In this document: in pieces, positions 34,561-45,400 of the stretch
How positions within the stretch are numbered: the first letter of the stretch is position 1
How the letters are laid out: every line of letters starts with the position of its first letter
DNA from: Actinomadura sp. 6K520
GTDB lineage: Bacteria; Actinomycetota; Actinomycetes; Streptosporangiales; Streptosporangiaceae
Direction of reading: 5' to 3'
Length of the DNA stretch: 64,000 bases
NCBI RefSeq assembly: GCF_004349245.1
Contig: NZ_SMLC01000012.1
Span: forward strand, 1 to 64,000
Notes under the pieces: generated by a model
The model's database searches: none
The model's input: only the letters and a program-made list of their open reading frames with translations
What the model was told of the DNA's origin: nothing
Made by a program: the position numbers and the translations under genes

Positions 34561-35722
34561 GCGCCCGGGGCTCAGCGCCCGGCTGAAACTCACCCTCAGC
34601 TACGCCGGATTCCTTTTGGTGGCCGGTGCTCTCCTGCTGGCCGTGGTGTGGGTGTTCGTGCTGCGCTGGGTCCCCGACGTGGAACTCGGACGCATTCAGC
34701 AGCGGTCCGGTGTCGTGATCATCACCGGGCCGAACCGCTCCGACCTCCTGCGCGGCTTCGCCCCCGCCGCGGCCGCGGCGCTGGCCTTCCTCCTGGTGTT
34801 CGGCCTAGTGGGCGGATGGATCCTCGCCGGCCGGATGCTCGCACCGCTCAACCGGATCGCGGAAGCCGCACGGACGGCCGCGAACGGGTCCCTGTCCCAC
34901 CGGATCAGGCTGCCGGGCCGCGGGGACGAGTTCCGCGAGCTCGCCGACGTGTTCGACGCGATGCTCGACCGGCTCGAAGCCCACGTCGCCGAACAGCAGC
35001 GGTTCGCCGCGAACGCCTCCCACGAACTGCGCACCCCGCTGGCCATCTCCAAGGCCCTCCTCGACGCCGCCCGCGACGACCCCGCGGGGGACCGGGGCGA
35101 ACTCGTCGAGCGCCTCCAGACGATCAACACGCGGGCGATCGACCTGACCGAGGCCCTCCTGCTGCTCGGCCGCGCCGACCGCAAGACCTTCACCCGCGAG
35201 GTGGTCGACCTGTCCCTCCTCGCCGAGGAGGCCGCCGAAACGCTGCTTCCCCATGCCGAGAAGCGCCGGATCACGCTCGACGTCACCGGCGGGAAGGCAC
35301 AGATCCTCGGGTCAGCGGAACTCGTCCTGCGGATGGTGAGCAATCTCGTCCAGAACGCCATCGTCCACAACCTCCCGGCTGGCGGCACCGTGACGGTCCA
35401 CACCGAGTCGCGGGACGACGAGAGCGTGCTGCGCGTCGAGAACACCGGCCGGCCGGTCCCGCCCGACCTGCTGCCGACGATCACCGAACCGTTCCAACGC
35501 GGGACGCAGCGCATCCGCACCGACGAGCACGCGGGCGTCGGCCTCGGCCTGGCAATCGTGCACAGCATCGTCCGCGCGCACGACGGCGCCCTCGACCTCA
35601 CCCCCCGCCCCGCCGGCGGCCTCCGCGCCACGATCCGGTTCCCCGGCGCCACGCGGGGAGATCTCCCGGTTACGGGGGAGATTTCGGGAGGACGTCCAGC
35701 AGGCGGGTTGCGGCTTCGGTGA
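34553..35722 (+). CDS. Sensor histidine kinase, VanS-like
   Basis: GTG 34553 gives 389 residues. Two membrane helices (LSYAGFLLVAGALLLAVVWV and AALAFLLVFGLVGGWILAG) flank a very short extracellular loop of ~40 residues, as in VanS-type sensors. HAMP, then H box FAANASHELRTPLAISKALL, N box LVQNAIVHN and G box VGLGLAIVHSIV follow. The last ~20 residues (after ATIRFPG) look unrelated to the family and run into the jetD stump region on the other strand, so its natural 3' end may have been replaced by the deletion there. Confidence 0.9.
   Translation: MNRRPGLSARLKLTLSYAGFLLVAGALLLAVVWVFVLRWVPDVELGRIQQRSGVVIITGPNRSDLLRGFAPAAAAALAFLLVFGLVGGWILAGRMLAPLNRIAEAARTAANGSLSHRIRLPGRGDEFRELADVFDAMLDRLEAHVAEQQRFAANASHELRTPLAISKALLDAARDDPAGDRGELVERLQTINTRAIDLTEALLLLGRADRKTFTREVVDLSLLAEEAAETLLPHAEKRRITLDVTGGKAQILGSAELVLRMVSNLVQNAIVHNLPAGGTVTVHTESRDDESVLRVENTGRPVPPDLLPTITEPFQRGTQRIRTDEHAGVGLGLAIVHSIVRAHDGALDLTPRPAGGLRATIRFPGATRGDLPVTGEISGGRPAGGLRLR
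35661..35682. terminator. Small dyad between convergent 3' ends
   Basis: ATCTCCC at 35661-35667 pairs with GGGAGAT at 35676-35682. It lies inside the last codons of the kinase gene and covers the TAA of the jetD stump. It may be a weak bidirectional terminator. Confidence 0.35.
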
Positions 35723-35819
35723 GGGGGATCGCTTCCTGCTCGATCCGGCGGAACGGGGTCGGGCCCGCGGTCGCGATGGCGTCGTAGGCGGCCGGCCGCG
35801 TCGTGCCAGCCGGGGTCAT
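35670..35819 (-). pseudogene. jetD: jetD stump (DUF3322/DUF2220 Wadjet nuclease, internally deleted)
   Basis: ATG 35819 overlaps the jetC stop (ATGA), exactly where jetD should begin, but the frame holds only 49 codons. After MTPAGTTRP it reads AAYDAIATAGPTPFRRIEQE followed by AIPLTEAATRLL. This agrees with the C-terminus of JetD/DUF2220 proteins, where a conserved (R)xEQExI/V segment is followed by a last helix. A normal JetD has roughly 380-420 residues, so the arm domains, CAP and Toprim nuclease core are gone. An in-frame internal deletion explains both the kept start and the kept tail. The tail match is from memory of the family and needs an alignment. Confidence 0.65.
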
Positions 35820-38800
35820 GGGTCGGGGACGGCCACGATGGGTTTCGCCCAGGAGCGGCCCTCGGGGTTCTTGACGATCAGGTATTCGGCGTCCACGTGC
35901 GGTTCGATCGCGCTGTGCTTGTCGTTGGGGGCGCCGATGATCAGCTGGAAGCCCAGGCCCCGCCAGGCGCCGATGGCCCGGCCGGTGAAGTGCGCGTCCG
36001 CCTTGATCAGCGCCTCGTCGAGGAAGACGGGGGCGTAGCGCGGCCGTTCGGCGCCCGCGTCGCCGAGCTGGTAGCGGAGCGCGGCGCCCACGATGAACGC
36101 GACGAGTTCCTGGGACTCGCCGCCCGACTTCTCCCCGATGTGGTCGTAGACCGCGACGTGCTCGCCCGCGAGGTCGCACTTCTCCGCGCTGATCCGGACG
36201 TGGTTGCGCACGTCGATCAGGTCGGCGAAGTCGGGCGCGCCGCGGCGGATGTGGTCGATGACCTTGGCCATCCGGTGGTAGGCGCGCTCCCGGTCGGCGT
36301 CCGTGGCCGCCTTGTCGATGAGGGCGCGGACGTCGCGCAGCTCCTTGCGGAAGCGGGCTCGCACCGCGGAGTGGCTTTCCTGCGGGTCGATGCGCAGCCG
36401 GTGGTGGTCGTCCGCGAACGGCAGTTCCGCGAGGATGCGGTTGACCGGGTCGATCCGGTCGCGGATCTCCCGGACCGCGGCCGCGAGCTCGCTGTCCAGG
36501 CTGGTCAGGTCGTTGCCGGAGAGCTTGAGCAGGCTGTCGCGCCACTCGGACTCCAGCTCGTGCAGGCCGCTGGTCTCCAGGTCGGTGAGCAGGCGGTCGA
36601 AGTCGCGGTAGGAGGCGTCCGGGTCGGTGCCGAGGTTCGGGTTCGGCCAGCGCTCCACGAACGTCGAGAACGTGGCCTGCAGCGCATTCCGGGACCGGCC
36701 GATCTCCTCCTCCGCCGACTTGCGGTCGTCGTTCATCCGTTCGACGCCGCGCCGGTGCGCGGCGTCGAAGTCCGCCAGCGCCGTCGCGGGGTCGGTGCCG
36801 TCCGGGGCGGCGCCGAACAGCCCGGCGAGGTAGTCGCGATGTTCCGGGCTCACCTCGGTGCCGGTCGCCGCGGCGGTGTCCAGTGCCCGCTGGGCGCCGT
36901 CCACCTCGTCGACGATCGACTCCCAATCCTGGGCGAGGCGCTCCACCTGCTGCTTCTGTCCGCCCACGCGCTCGGTGAGCTTCCTGATCTCCTCCTTGAG
37001 CTCGTCCGACTCCACCTGCATTCGGTCGATCTCCGGGTTCCCCGCGCGGACCTCGGTGACGACCTCCTCCCAGCGTTTCCGCTCGGCGACGACCGATTCG
37101 ACGTCCACCTGGTCCCAGGACAGTTCGGTGACGGTCTGGTAGGCGGTGCGTCTCTCCTCGAACGAGTTGAGGGCCTGCTCCGCCTCCATCGCGCGGGTGA
37201 CGGCGTCGTCATGACGTTCGCGGGCGCGGCCGATCCGGTGGGCGAGGTCGGCGAGCAGCCGGGTGTTGCTGAAACCCAGCAGGTTGGCGCGGCCGTGGCC
37301 GCCGTGCGCGCCCCGGCCGCGCTGCGACGTCTGGCCGGTGATCGTGAGCGCCTTGTCGTGCTGCCCCAGCAGCCTGGGCGTCTCGACGCAGACGAAGTTG
37401 AAACCGCGGACGAGTTCGCTCTTGAGCCAGGCGGTGAACGGCGACGGCCGGTAGTCGAGCCGGCCCGGGAGCCTCTTGTCGTCCAGCCCGATCTCGTCGC
37501 GCATGCCGGTGCGGACGCCCTCGAAATGGATGCGCCGGGCGAGCGGCACCGCGTTGATCGCCTCGCGGAACGCGTTCAGCCGGCCGGCGTCGATCAGCAT
37601 CCGGGTGGCGAACCCGCCGAGCGCCAGGTTGAACGCCTCCCGCCACGTCTCGTACTCCGTGCGCACCTCGATCAGCTCACCGACGAACGGCAGGTCGTCG
37701 GGGGTGAGGCCGGCGGCGTCGGCCAGCCGGTCGCGGGCGGCGTGCAGGTCGGTGGGGATGTTGCCGCGGCGGGCCTTGACCGCCTTGTGCTCGGCGCGCA
37801 GGTCGGCCAGTTCGCGTTCGGCCGCCTTGAGCTCCGCGGTCGCCTCGGCGAACTCGTGCTGGGCGGTCCTGCGCGCCTGGGAGTCGGCCAGCGCCCGGCG
37901 CGCGGTGTCGACCAGTGCGGCGAAGTCCTCGCCGGTCGACACGGAGGCGCCGATGGTGCCGAGGACCCGGTCCAGCCGCTCCCGTGCGCGTTCGACGTCG
38001 GCCAGCCGCCGCTCCACGTTGCGGATCTCGCGGAGCGCGGTGTCCAGCCGGTCGCCGCCGGAGGCGCGCAGGGTGTCGATGACCGCCTCCCGCCGGGACT
38101 CCGCCGCCTTGATCAGCGCGGCCGTCTCCCGGACCTCCGCCTCGGCGCGGCGGCGCCGCGCGGTCAGGTCCTCCTCGGCCGCGCGCAGCAGGTCGAGCCG
38201 GCTTTCGTGCCGCCACAGCGCCGCGGGGGACGCCGGGTCGGCGAACGATCCGACGTCCGCGATCACCCGCAGCCGGGCCGCCGCGCGGTCGGCGGCGTCC
38301 CGGTGGTCGCGGATCGGGGCCAGCGCCCGCACCTGCCGGCGGGCGGTGATCATCCGCTCCCGGGTACCGGACAGCTCGTCGAACTGCTGCACCACATCGT
38401 CCGCGGTGGCCAGGGTCGACGGCTCCTCCAGGACCATCGTCTTGTACAGCGCGTCGACCGTGGTGATCTGCTGCCCGGCCTGGATCCTGCCGAGCAGCCC
38501 GACCGCCTTGTGCCCGTCGCCGGCGGCGCCGATGCCCAGCGCGGTGTGCAGCCGGGCGGTGAAGTCCCGGTCGGTGTCGAAGCAGGTCAGGCCGGTCGCG
38601 GTCACCGCGGCACGGGACAGCCTGCCGCCCGCGGGGCCGTCCAGCTCGCGCAGGTCGTAGGCGTCGTCGCGGGTGGCGCGGACCGGGACGACGTCGTCGA
38701 GGGTGCGCGCGGACGACGGCACGTACCAGGCCCGCAGCGCGGTGAACATCGCACCGCCCTGGTCGGCCCAGGTCATCGCGATCGCCGACCAGGTGTCGCG

Positions 38801-39160
38801 GCCGTCCCCGCGCAGCACCCGCAGCCTCGTCTCGCCGTCCGCCCGCGCCTCGTCGAGCTTCCCGCGGGCGTAGGAGAGGATGTTGCGCTGGTCCTTGCCC
38901 CGGGGCCGGCCGACCACCCCGCCGTTGGACGCCCCGTTGAACGGCGTGGTGTGCGGCATCAGCAGCGCGATGTAGGAGTCCATCAGCGTCGACTTGCCCG
39001 ACCCGGAGCCGCCGCTGAACAGGGTCGCGCCGGGCGCGAACCGGATGCGGTGATATCCGTCGTAACCACCCCAGTTGACCAGCTGCAGGTCCCGCGCCAC
39101 CCACTGCTGCCCCCGCGACGCCGCCGGGATCAGCCCGAACAAGGTGTCGATCATGCTCAT
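35816..39160 (-). CDS. jetC: JetC SMC-like ATPase of a type I Wadjet system
   Basis: ATG 39160 overlaps the jetB stop (ATGA) and gives 1114 residues, the normal JetC size. Residues ~1-60 have the adenine-binding [13 protein letters not shown] and Walker [17 protein letters not shown]. Two long coiled-coil arms (~290-480 and ~640-800) flank a hinge-like globular part. The C-terminal head has signature [15 protein letters not shown], Walker [15 protein letters not shown] and a switch IIGAPND. JetC forms the MukB-like motor that extrudes DNA loops and recognises plasmids. All ATPase motifs are intact, although the nuclease partner is lost. Confidence 0.95.
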   Translation of the reverse strand: MSMIDTLFGLIPAASRGQQWVARDLQLVNWGGYDGYHRIRFAPGATLFSGGSGSGKSTLMDSYIALLMPHTTPFNGASNGGVVGRPRGKDQRNILSYARGKLDEARADGETRLRVLRGDGRDTWSAIAMTWADQGGAMFTALRAWYVPSSARTLDDVVPVRATRDDAYDLRELDGPAGGRLSRAAVTATGLTCFDTDRDFTARLHTALGIGAAGDGHKAVGLLGRIQAGQQITTVDALYKTMVLEEPSTLATADDVVQQFDELSGTRERMITARRQVRALAPIRDHRDAADRAAARLRVIADVGSFADPASPAALWRHESRLDLLRAAEEDLTARRRRAEAEVRETAALIKAAESRREAVIDTLRASGGDRLDTALREIRNVERRLADVERARERLDRVLGTIGASVSTGEDFAALVDTARRALADSQARRTAQHEFAEATAELKAAERELADLRAEHKAVKARRGNIPTDLHAARDRLADAAGLTPDDLPFVGELIEVRTEYETWREAFNLALGGFATRMLIDAGRLNAFREAINAVPLARRIHFEGVRTGMRDEIGLDDKRLPGRLDYRPSPFTAWLKSELVRGFNFVCVETPRLLGQHDKALTITGQTSQRGRGAHGGHGRANLLGFSNTRLLADLAHRIGRARERHDDAVTRAMEAEQALNSFEERRTAYQTVTELSWDQVDVESVVAERKRWEEVVTEVRAGNPEIDRMQVESDELKEEIRKLTERVGGQKQQVERLAQDWESIVDEVDGAQRALDTAAATGTEVSPEHRDYLAGLFGAAPDGTDPATALADFDAAHRRGVERMNDDRKSAEEEIGRSRNALQATFSTFVERWPNPNLGTDPDASYRDFDRLLTDLETSGLHELESEWRDSLLKLSGNDLTSLDSELAAAVREIRDRIDPVNRILAELPFADDHHRLRIDPQESHSAVRARFRKELRDVRALIDKAATDADRERAYHRMAKVIDHIRRGAPDFADLIDVRNHVRISAEKCDLAGEHVAVYDHIGEKSGGESQELVAFIVGAALRYQLGDAGAERPRYAPVFLDEALIKADAHFTGRAIGAWRGLGFQLIIGAPNDKHSAIEPHVDAEYLIVKNPEGRSWAKPIVAVPDP

Positions 39161-39828
39161 GGCGCGGCCCCGTTCCGCTCCCGCAGCCACCCGCTCAGCT
39201 CGGTGAGTCTCTCGATGCTCAGGACGACCTCGACCAGCGGCGTGATGCGGTACCGTCCCGCGGACTCCTCCGCGAGGAGCCCCTCGCTGACCAGCCGCTG
39301 CACGGCGTTCTGTATCTCGCGCTGGCTGCGGGCGAGGTTGTGGTCGTCCGGGTCGAAGTAGGTCAGAACGGTCTGCTCCAGCTCCTCGATGTCGACCCGC
39401 GCGGACGACTCACCGGCGCCGCGTTCCCGCTGGAACACGGTCCGCAGGTGGACCAGGACCAGGGTCTCGGCCCGGTTGTAGGGGTCGTCCCTCAGCAGGA
39501 TCGGCACCTCCAGCTCCGCCGAGCGCACCTGCTGCTTGTAGGCGATGCCCCGGTCGTGGTCGACCACGAGCCGGACGAACAGGTCGTGCAGCCGCGACTC
39601 GATGATCTGCTGGTTCTCCAGCAGGGTCCGCCACTGCGCGGGATGCTTCTCGGCCAGCAGGAACCTGCGTTGCAGGAGCCGTACCAGCACGCGCCGCACG
39701 TCGACGTCCAGCGTTCCCGTGTCCCCGGCGAACAGTTCGGCCGGGTCGTCCTCCATCGCGACCGGCTCGATGAAGCCGGCGTCCGTGCCGGCCGGCCGGT
39801 CTTCCTCCACACTCTCCGTTTCACTCAT
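39157..39828 (-). CDS. jetB: JetB (DUF4194) accessory winged-helix subunit
   Basis: This 223-residue protein has an acidic N-terminus and a double winged-helix body typical of DUF4194 (MukE-like): [34 protein letters not shown], then [20 protein letters not shown] and [20 protein letters not shown]. It bridges the kleisin-like JetA to the SMC heads. The start overlaps the end of jetA by eight bases and its stop overlaps jetC, so all three are translationally coupled. Confidence 0.93.
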   Translation of the reverse strand: MSETESVEEDRPAGTDAGFIEPVAMEDDPAELFAGDTGTLDVDVRRVLVRLLQRRFLLAEKHPAQWRTLLENQQIIESRLHDLFVRLVVDHDRGIAYKQQVRSAELEVPILLRDDPYNRAETLVLVHLRTVFQRERGAGESSARVDIEELEQTVLTYFDPDDHNLARSQREIQNAVQRLVSEGLLAEESAGRYRITPLVEVVLSIERLTELSGWLRERNGAAP

Positions 39829-41335
39829 CGTCGTTTCCCGCCGTCCCGTCCTTGGCGCGGGCCGGGGCCGGGTTCGCCGCCAGCACGCCGCCGAACGCGA
39901 GCCGCCGCCCGGTCCCGTCCGGCCGGACCGCGTCGACCACCGCGACCTCGGCCGTGTCGGTCATGCCGAGGCCATGCGCGATCTCCAGCAGGCCGAGCAG
40001 ATCCACCGGCCGCCGTATCCGCTCGGCCGCCGCGCGGAACGCGGCCGCGATGTCGACCTCGTCCTCGTCGCCCGCGAACGCCGCCAGATGCGCGTGCAGT
40101 TCGGCGTACTGGGGACCGCCCCACGCCCGGGTGTCCGCGGACGGCACGTCCGCTGCCTCGTCCCACTCCTGCAGGGGCGTGGGCGGCTGGGCCGGACGCG
40201 GATCGCTCGTGGTCTGCCGCAGATGCCCGACGTCGGCCACGGGCAGGCGGCGCAGCGGGTCCACGGGCGCGCCGCGGCGCGACCCGGGCACCCAGCTGTG
40301 GAATCCGGACATCACGTCCCGCAGCAACTCGTCCACCTGCCGGTCCCGCATCGGGTCGTGGTTGCGCACCTGGGTGGTGATGACGTGCGACGCCTGCCGC
40401 TGCGCGGCCAGCACCTCCTTGACGCCCTGCTCGATCCGGCGCGCGATCTCGGCGAGTTCCCGGCGCTGCTGCTCCGGCATCAGCTCGGTGAACCGGTGCC
40501 GCAGCACGGTGCGCAGCAGCCCCCACAGGTCGTCGATCCGCGCCGGGTCGCCGATCAGGCGCAGCGCCCCGGCGAACGCGCGGCCCTCCGGTGTCGCGTC
40601 CATGATCTGCCGGCCGCGCTCCAGGTACTCGCGCAGCACCTCCCCGGTCGGCCGCACGTCCTGCCGCAGGTCGGCGACGACGTCCCGCTGCATCGCCTTG
40701 ATCGACTCGGCGACGCGGGCGAAGTCGGCGGGCAGTTCCCGCGCCAGATGCAGCACGTTCTCCGCCGCCTCCAGGAGCTGGTCGTCGGCGACGGAGTCGA
40801 CGGTGCCGCCCCGTTCGAGCCGCTCCAGCTCCCGGCGGCGCTGGTCGATCTCCGTCTGGAGGCGCGCCATCCGGGCCATCACGTCCGGGTCGGCGTCCTG
40901 CGCGAGCCGCTCGACCGCCTCCAGCAGCGTCCGGACCCGGGACTCCGACACCCTGGTCCGCGCGCCGCCGACCCGGCCGGCCACCTCCAGCGCCCCGACA
41001 CCGTGCGCGGACAGCCGGTACACCTCGACGTCGTCGGAGACCTGCCGCACCAGCCAGCCCGCCTGCACCCACTGCCGGCACAGGTCACGGGCGTTCCCCG
41101 ACGGCAGCGGCTGGTCGCCCTCGTGGCCGTAGCCCGCGGCCCGCAGCTGGTCGAGGGCGTCGGCGAGCTCCGCGTGGGCGTCCGCCACCGCCACCGTCGG
41201 CCGCTCCGGCGTGAACATCATCGCCAGCACCGTCACCACGAACGGCGCGTAGGTCCGGTGGAGCAGATCGAGCATCGGGTTCTGGAACGCCCGAAGCGCA
41301 CCCTGATACGCGCCCTCCACGCCTCGTGTAGCCAT
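39821..41335 (-). CDS. jetA: JetA (DUF3375) kleisin-like subunit
   Basis: ATG 41335 gives 504 residues matching DUF3375/MukF-like JetA: N-terminal winged-helix part ([49 protein letters not shown]), a long helical middle ([16 protein letters not shown]) and a C-terminal helical/WHD tail. It is the first jet gene and would join the SMC heads as the kleisin. Length and motif order are normal, with no sign of decay. Confidence 0.93.
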   Translation of the reverse strand: MATRGVEGAYQGALRAFQNPMLDLLHRTYAPFVVTVLAMMFTPERPTVAVADAHAELADALDQLRAAGYGHEGDQPLPSGNARDLCRQWVQAGWLVRQVSDDVEVYRLSAHGVGALEVAGRVGGARTRVSESRVRTLLEAVERLAQDADPDVMARMARLQTEIDQRRRELERLERGGTVDSVADDQLLEAAENVLHLARELPADFARVAESIKAMQRDVVADLRQDVRPTGEVLREYLERGRQIMDATPEGRAFAGALRLIGDPARIDDLWGLLRTVLRHRFTELMPEQQRRELAEIARRIEQGVKEVLAAQRQASHVITTQVRNHDPMRDRQVDELLRDVMSGFHSWVPGSRRGAPVDPLRRLPVADVGHLRQTTSDPRPAQPPTPLQEWDEAADVPSADTRAWGGPQYAELHAHLAAFAGDEDEVDIAAAFRAAAERIRRPVDLLGLLEIAHGLGMTDTAEVAVVDAVRPDGTGRRLAFGGVLAANPAPARAKDGTAGNDDE

Positions 41336-41390
41336 CGCCGAACAGCGTACGACGGTCCGGGCGGCGGAGCGTCCTTCGCGCGGGTGGCCG

Positions 41391-42119
41391 CTACTCCCCG
41401 CCGTCCCCGTCCCCGTCGCCGTCGCCGTCGCCGTCGCCGGGCCAGCCCGTTTCGCCGTCCGCGGCGCCGTCCTCGTCCGGCCAGCCGTCCGACTGCTCGT
41501 TCTCGACCGTCCATGGCGCGGCCTCCGCCTCGGCGGCGTCGCCCTTCCGCACCGCGAACGCCCAGACCGGCTCCCCGGGGCCGCCTCCGCGGACCGGCCG
41601 CAGCCGTGCCGGGCCCCGCACCGCGGGGGCGTCGAACAGGTCGACCTGGACCGGGCCCGCGGGCAGCCTCGCGGCGTCCTCGACGCGTGCGAACGCCAGC
41701 CGGACGAAATGCAGCCGCCCGTCCACGGGAGCGACGACCGTCCGCACCGGGACGTCGCTCACCGACCGCACTTGCCGCAGCGCCACACCCCGCACGACGC
41801 GCACCACCTCGCCATGCTCCGCCCGCCGCCAGGCCCGCCGGATACCGACGAGAGCGGGCATTTCGCGGGCGGTCGTGTAGCCGACCACGATAATGATCAG
41901 CACCGCGGCGGGGACGGCCACCAGCCCCCACTTCGGGAAGGCGCCTTCCGCGACATATTCCCGCAGCCAGAGGATCAGGACCAACACCACCAACCCGATG
42001 GGGGCCGCGGCGCGGCCGAGGGCCGATGCGGGCGCCGGTGCACGGCGCTTACTCGCACGCCGCGCGACGCGAAAGGCCGTTCGCTCGTACCGCGCCGCCC
42101 GAACTCGTCCTTCAACCAT
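41391..42119 (-). CDS. Two-helix membrane protein upstream of jetA
   Basis: This 242-residue protein begins with a basic cytosolic segment, then two membrane helices (IGLVVLVLILWLREY and GLVAVPAAVLIIIVVGYTT), then a cytosolic domain of ~130 residues with strands such as RLHFVRLAFARVEDAARLP. It ends in an acidic Asp-Gly tail encoded by simple-sequence DNA (41400-41440). I do not recognise a family. It lies 55 bases upstream of jetA on the same strand with no terminator between, so it could be the first gene of the Wadjet operon. Confidence 0.7.
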   Translation of the reverse strand: MVEGRVRAARYERTAFRVARRASKRRAPAPASALGRAAAPIGLVVLVLILWLREYVAEGAFPKWGLVAVPAAVLIIIVVGYTTAREMPALVGIRRAWRRAEHGEVVRVVRGVALRQVRSVSDVPVRTVVAPVDGRLHFVRLAFARVEDAARLPAGPVQVDLFDAPAVRGPARLRPVRGGGPGEPVWAFAVRKGDAAEAEAAPWTVENEQSDGWPDEDGAADGETGWPGDGDGDGDGDGDGGE

Positions 42120-42445
42120 GGCACCCGACCTCTTTCCGGCCGCAGGGGATCCGCATCGGTTCTCCTACTCGTGAGTGGTCATGCCTCATGTCCGTAGACG
42201 TGCGGGGAGCCCACGGTGTTCGCCTGCCCGTGCCGTGACTTCACGGCGCCGGAAAGCGCCGGCAGCCGAATGTCAATGACCTGCGTACCATTTGTCGTGT
42301 AGGGGCCCCATAAGCAGACGTCCCGCCGAGCATTTCGTTTTTCGATCCGCGACTCCTGAATACTCTGCCGAACCAGGCGTCGTTTTGCACCGTCCCAGTA
42401 GACGTCCACAAGTTGATCAGGAGCGGGAAGCGAACGGGGGCGGGA
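42120..42445. other. Divergent intergenic region of 326 bp
   Basis: This holds the 5' regions of the membrane protein/jet operon and the WD40 kinase. A small hairpin (CGGCGC / GCGCCG, 42244-42249 and 42256-42261) is present. AT-richer DNA at 42265-42430 probably carries the kinase promoter; no boxes are clear enough to name. Confidence 0.45.
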
Positions 42446-45400
42446 ATGCCGGATCGGCTGGAGCCGGGAGATCCTCAGCAGATCGGTGAGTTCTGGCCTG
42501 CGGGCCGGCTGGGCGCGGGCGGCCAGGGCGTGGTGTACGACGCCTACGGGCCGGACGGGAGCCGGGTGGCGGTCAAGGTGCTGCACGGGGCGCAGGAGTC
42601 GCCCCGGGAACTGGAGCGGATGGCCGCCGAGGCGCGGGCCGCCCAGCGGGTCGCCTCGTTCTGCACCGCCCGGATCCTCCAGGTGCACCTGGAACCGCCG
42701 CGGCCCTACATCGTCAGCGAGTACATCGACGGGCTGAGCCTGCAGGACACCGTCAACGGCACGGGCGACCGGCCGGGCCGCCGGTTCGCCGGGGACGACC
42801 TGCACCGGCTCGGGATCGGCATCGCCACCGCGCTGGCGGCGATCCACCAGGCCAGGGTGGTGCACCGCGACCTCAAGCCCGGCAACGTGATGCTGGGCCC
42901 CGACGGTCCCCGGCTGATCGACTTCGGGATCGCGCGGGTGCTGGACACGCATTCGGCCACCGAGGGCGGGTTCGCCGGGACGCTGCGGTACACGGCGCCG
43001 GAGGTGTACGCGGGGCAGCGCGCCGGGGCCGAGGCCGACGTGTTCGCCTGGGGGGCGATCATGGTGTTCGCGGCCACCGGCGAGCACGCCTTCAAGGGCG
43101 GCGCGCTGCCCGAGATCGCCCATGCGATCCGCACCCACGAGCCGGACCTGACGGCGCTGCCGGACGCGCTGCGCCCGCTGGTGGCGGCGGCACTGGCCAA
43201 GGACCCGCTGGCCCGCCCGTCCGCGCGGGCGGTCCTGGCCGCGCTCACCCGCGACCCGCGGGAGGGGGCCGACGACCTGGCGGACCTGGTGGCCGCCGGG
43301 GCCGCGCAGGCGGGGCTGCGGTCCCGCTGGGAACCGGGCGACCCGGCGCTGGGCAAGGTCGCCGAGGACGCCTACGGCGGCCTGCCGCCGCATGCGCAGC
43401 GCCTGGTCCCGGAGGTGTTCCTGCGCTGCGTGGTGCCCGGTGAGGACGGGAGCCTGGCCACCCGCCCGGTCCCGGCCGCGGAGCTGTCGGACCGGGACGA
43501 TCCCGCCGAGGCGCGGGCGCTGGAGCAGGTGGTGCACGCGTTCCGGCCGCTGCTCGCGGTGACCGGCGGGCCCCCGGACGAGCAGATCGTCCTGGCGCGA
43601 CCGGCGGTGCTGCGGGCCTGGCCGCGGCTGCGGCGCTGGGCCGAGGACGAGCGCGCGGGGCTGGTGGTGCACCACCGCGTCCGGCAGGCCGCCCGCACCT
43701 GGGACGACCACGGGCGGCGCCGCGGCGACGTGCTGACCGGCGCGCACCTGGACGAGGCCGTGCACTGGGCGACCCTCGCCGGCCGCCGCCCGTCCCTCAA
43801 CCGGCTGGAGCGCGGGCTGCTGGACGCCAGCACCCGCGCCCGGACCGCGCGCAGCCGGCGCGTCCGCGCCGCCGCCGCCGTGCTCGCGGTGACCACGGTG
43901 GTGTCGCTGACGGCCACCGGGTGGGCGATCCGGGCGCAGCGGACCAGCGTCGAGCAGCGCGACATCGCGGCCTCCCGCCAGCTGGCCGCGCAGAGCCGGC
44001 AGTTCGGCGGCACCGCCCCGGACAAGGCGGCCCTGCTGGCCGCCGCCGCCCACGGCGTCCGGCGGACCCCCGAGAGCCGCGCCGCGCTGCTGAACATCGC
44101 CGCCAACCCGGCCCGCGGGGTGCTGCGCGATTACCGGGGCAACCCCCTCTCGGTCACGGCCGACCGCGACGGACGGCTGCTCGCCATCCGCAACGAGGAC
44201 CACACCATCGCGTTGTGGGATGTGCGGAGGCAGCGGCAGATCGGCGGCTTCCTCCGCTTGTTCCGACCCACCACGCCCTACGTGGCCACGTCGGTGGCGC
44301 TGAGCCCGGACGGCCGGACGCTGGCCGCCGCGGGGACCGAGGTCGACCACGACGGCGAGACCGTGCTGAAGCGGGCGGTGCGGCTCTGGGACGTGCGCAC
44401 CCGCCGGCCGCTGGGCGACCTGCCCGTACCGGGCCGGCCCGGTTCGGTGGTCTTCACCGCCGATGGGAAGAGCCTGGCCGTCGACAACGGTGCGGAGGTC
44501 GCGCTGTGGGACGTACGGACCCGGCGGCGGAGCGGTCCCGCGGTGGCCCACTCGCAGAACGAGACCCCCGACGCCTACGCCGTGATCGACCCCCACGCCA
44601 CGACCGTCGCCATCGGCGCGGAGACGGGCGACGGCCCGTCCGACACGGAGTTGTGGGATCTCACGACCGGCCGGCGCACGACCTCCTTCCCCGTGAAGGG
44701 CAAGGTGGTGGCGCTCGGCCCCGGCGGGCGGACCGTCGTCACGGTGGACCACTCGCTATCGGCCGATCGCTACAACGTCCGGCTGTGGGATGCGCGGACC
44801 GGCCGGCGGCAGGGCGGAGCCGTCCCGTCCCCCTCGGGCGAAGTGGGGCCGTTCAGTCCCGACGGGCGGGTCGTCGCCATCGGCACGCAACTGTGGGAGG
44901 TGGGCGGCACCCACGTCGGTTCGATCGGCGCGGACGTCGGTGACCCGATCAGCGTAGTCGCGTTCGCCGGCGCGGACACCGTGGCCTCCCTGGGCGAGTA
45001 CGGTTCCGGAAACGCGGTGCGGCTGTGGGACGTCGGCATTCACCAGCCCGATCACCGGCCCCTCCGCGTCGGACGCGCCGAAGAGGACGTCGTCCATGGC
45101 CTCAGCGCGGACGGACGGACCCTCGTCACCGACAACACCATGTCCGACGGGCCTCTCGCCCTCCGGACGTGGGACGTCACAGCCCGGCAGGAGACAGGGC
45201 CGGCCGTCCCCCTGTCGGCGGACACAGCGCGTACACCGCTGGCCGCCCCTCCTGACGGGATCGCGGTGGCCCCGGACGGGCGGACGTTCGTCACCGGCAA
45301 CTTGTACGGCCAGCTCAGGGTCTGGGATCCGGTGGCCCGGCGCGGGTTCGGCCTGGAGGGCGGCCCGGGAGGCCGTATCAGCGCGATGGCCATCAGCCCG

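Noticed and set aside
32099-35722. Complete glycopeptide resistance cluster
   Set aside because: No vanH, vanA or vanX homologue is in the window.
35897-39361. A 1154-codon open frame on the plus strand opposite jetB/jetC
   Set aside because: It is the antisense shadow of jetC, with Arg/Val/Gly-rich content and no protein motifs; the minus-strand protein has complete SMC motifs.
42179-44752. An 857-codon minus-strand frame opposite the WD40 kinase
   Set aside because: No recognisable domain; the plus strand carries kinase and WD motifs throughout.
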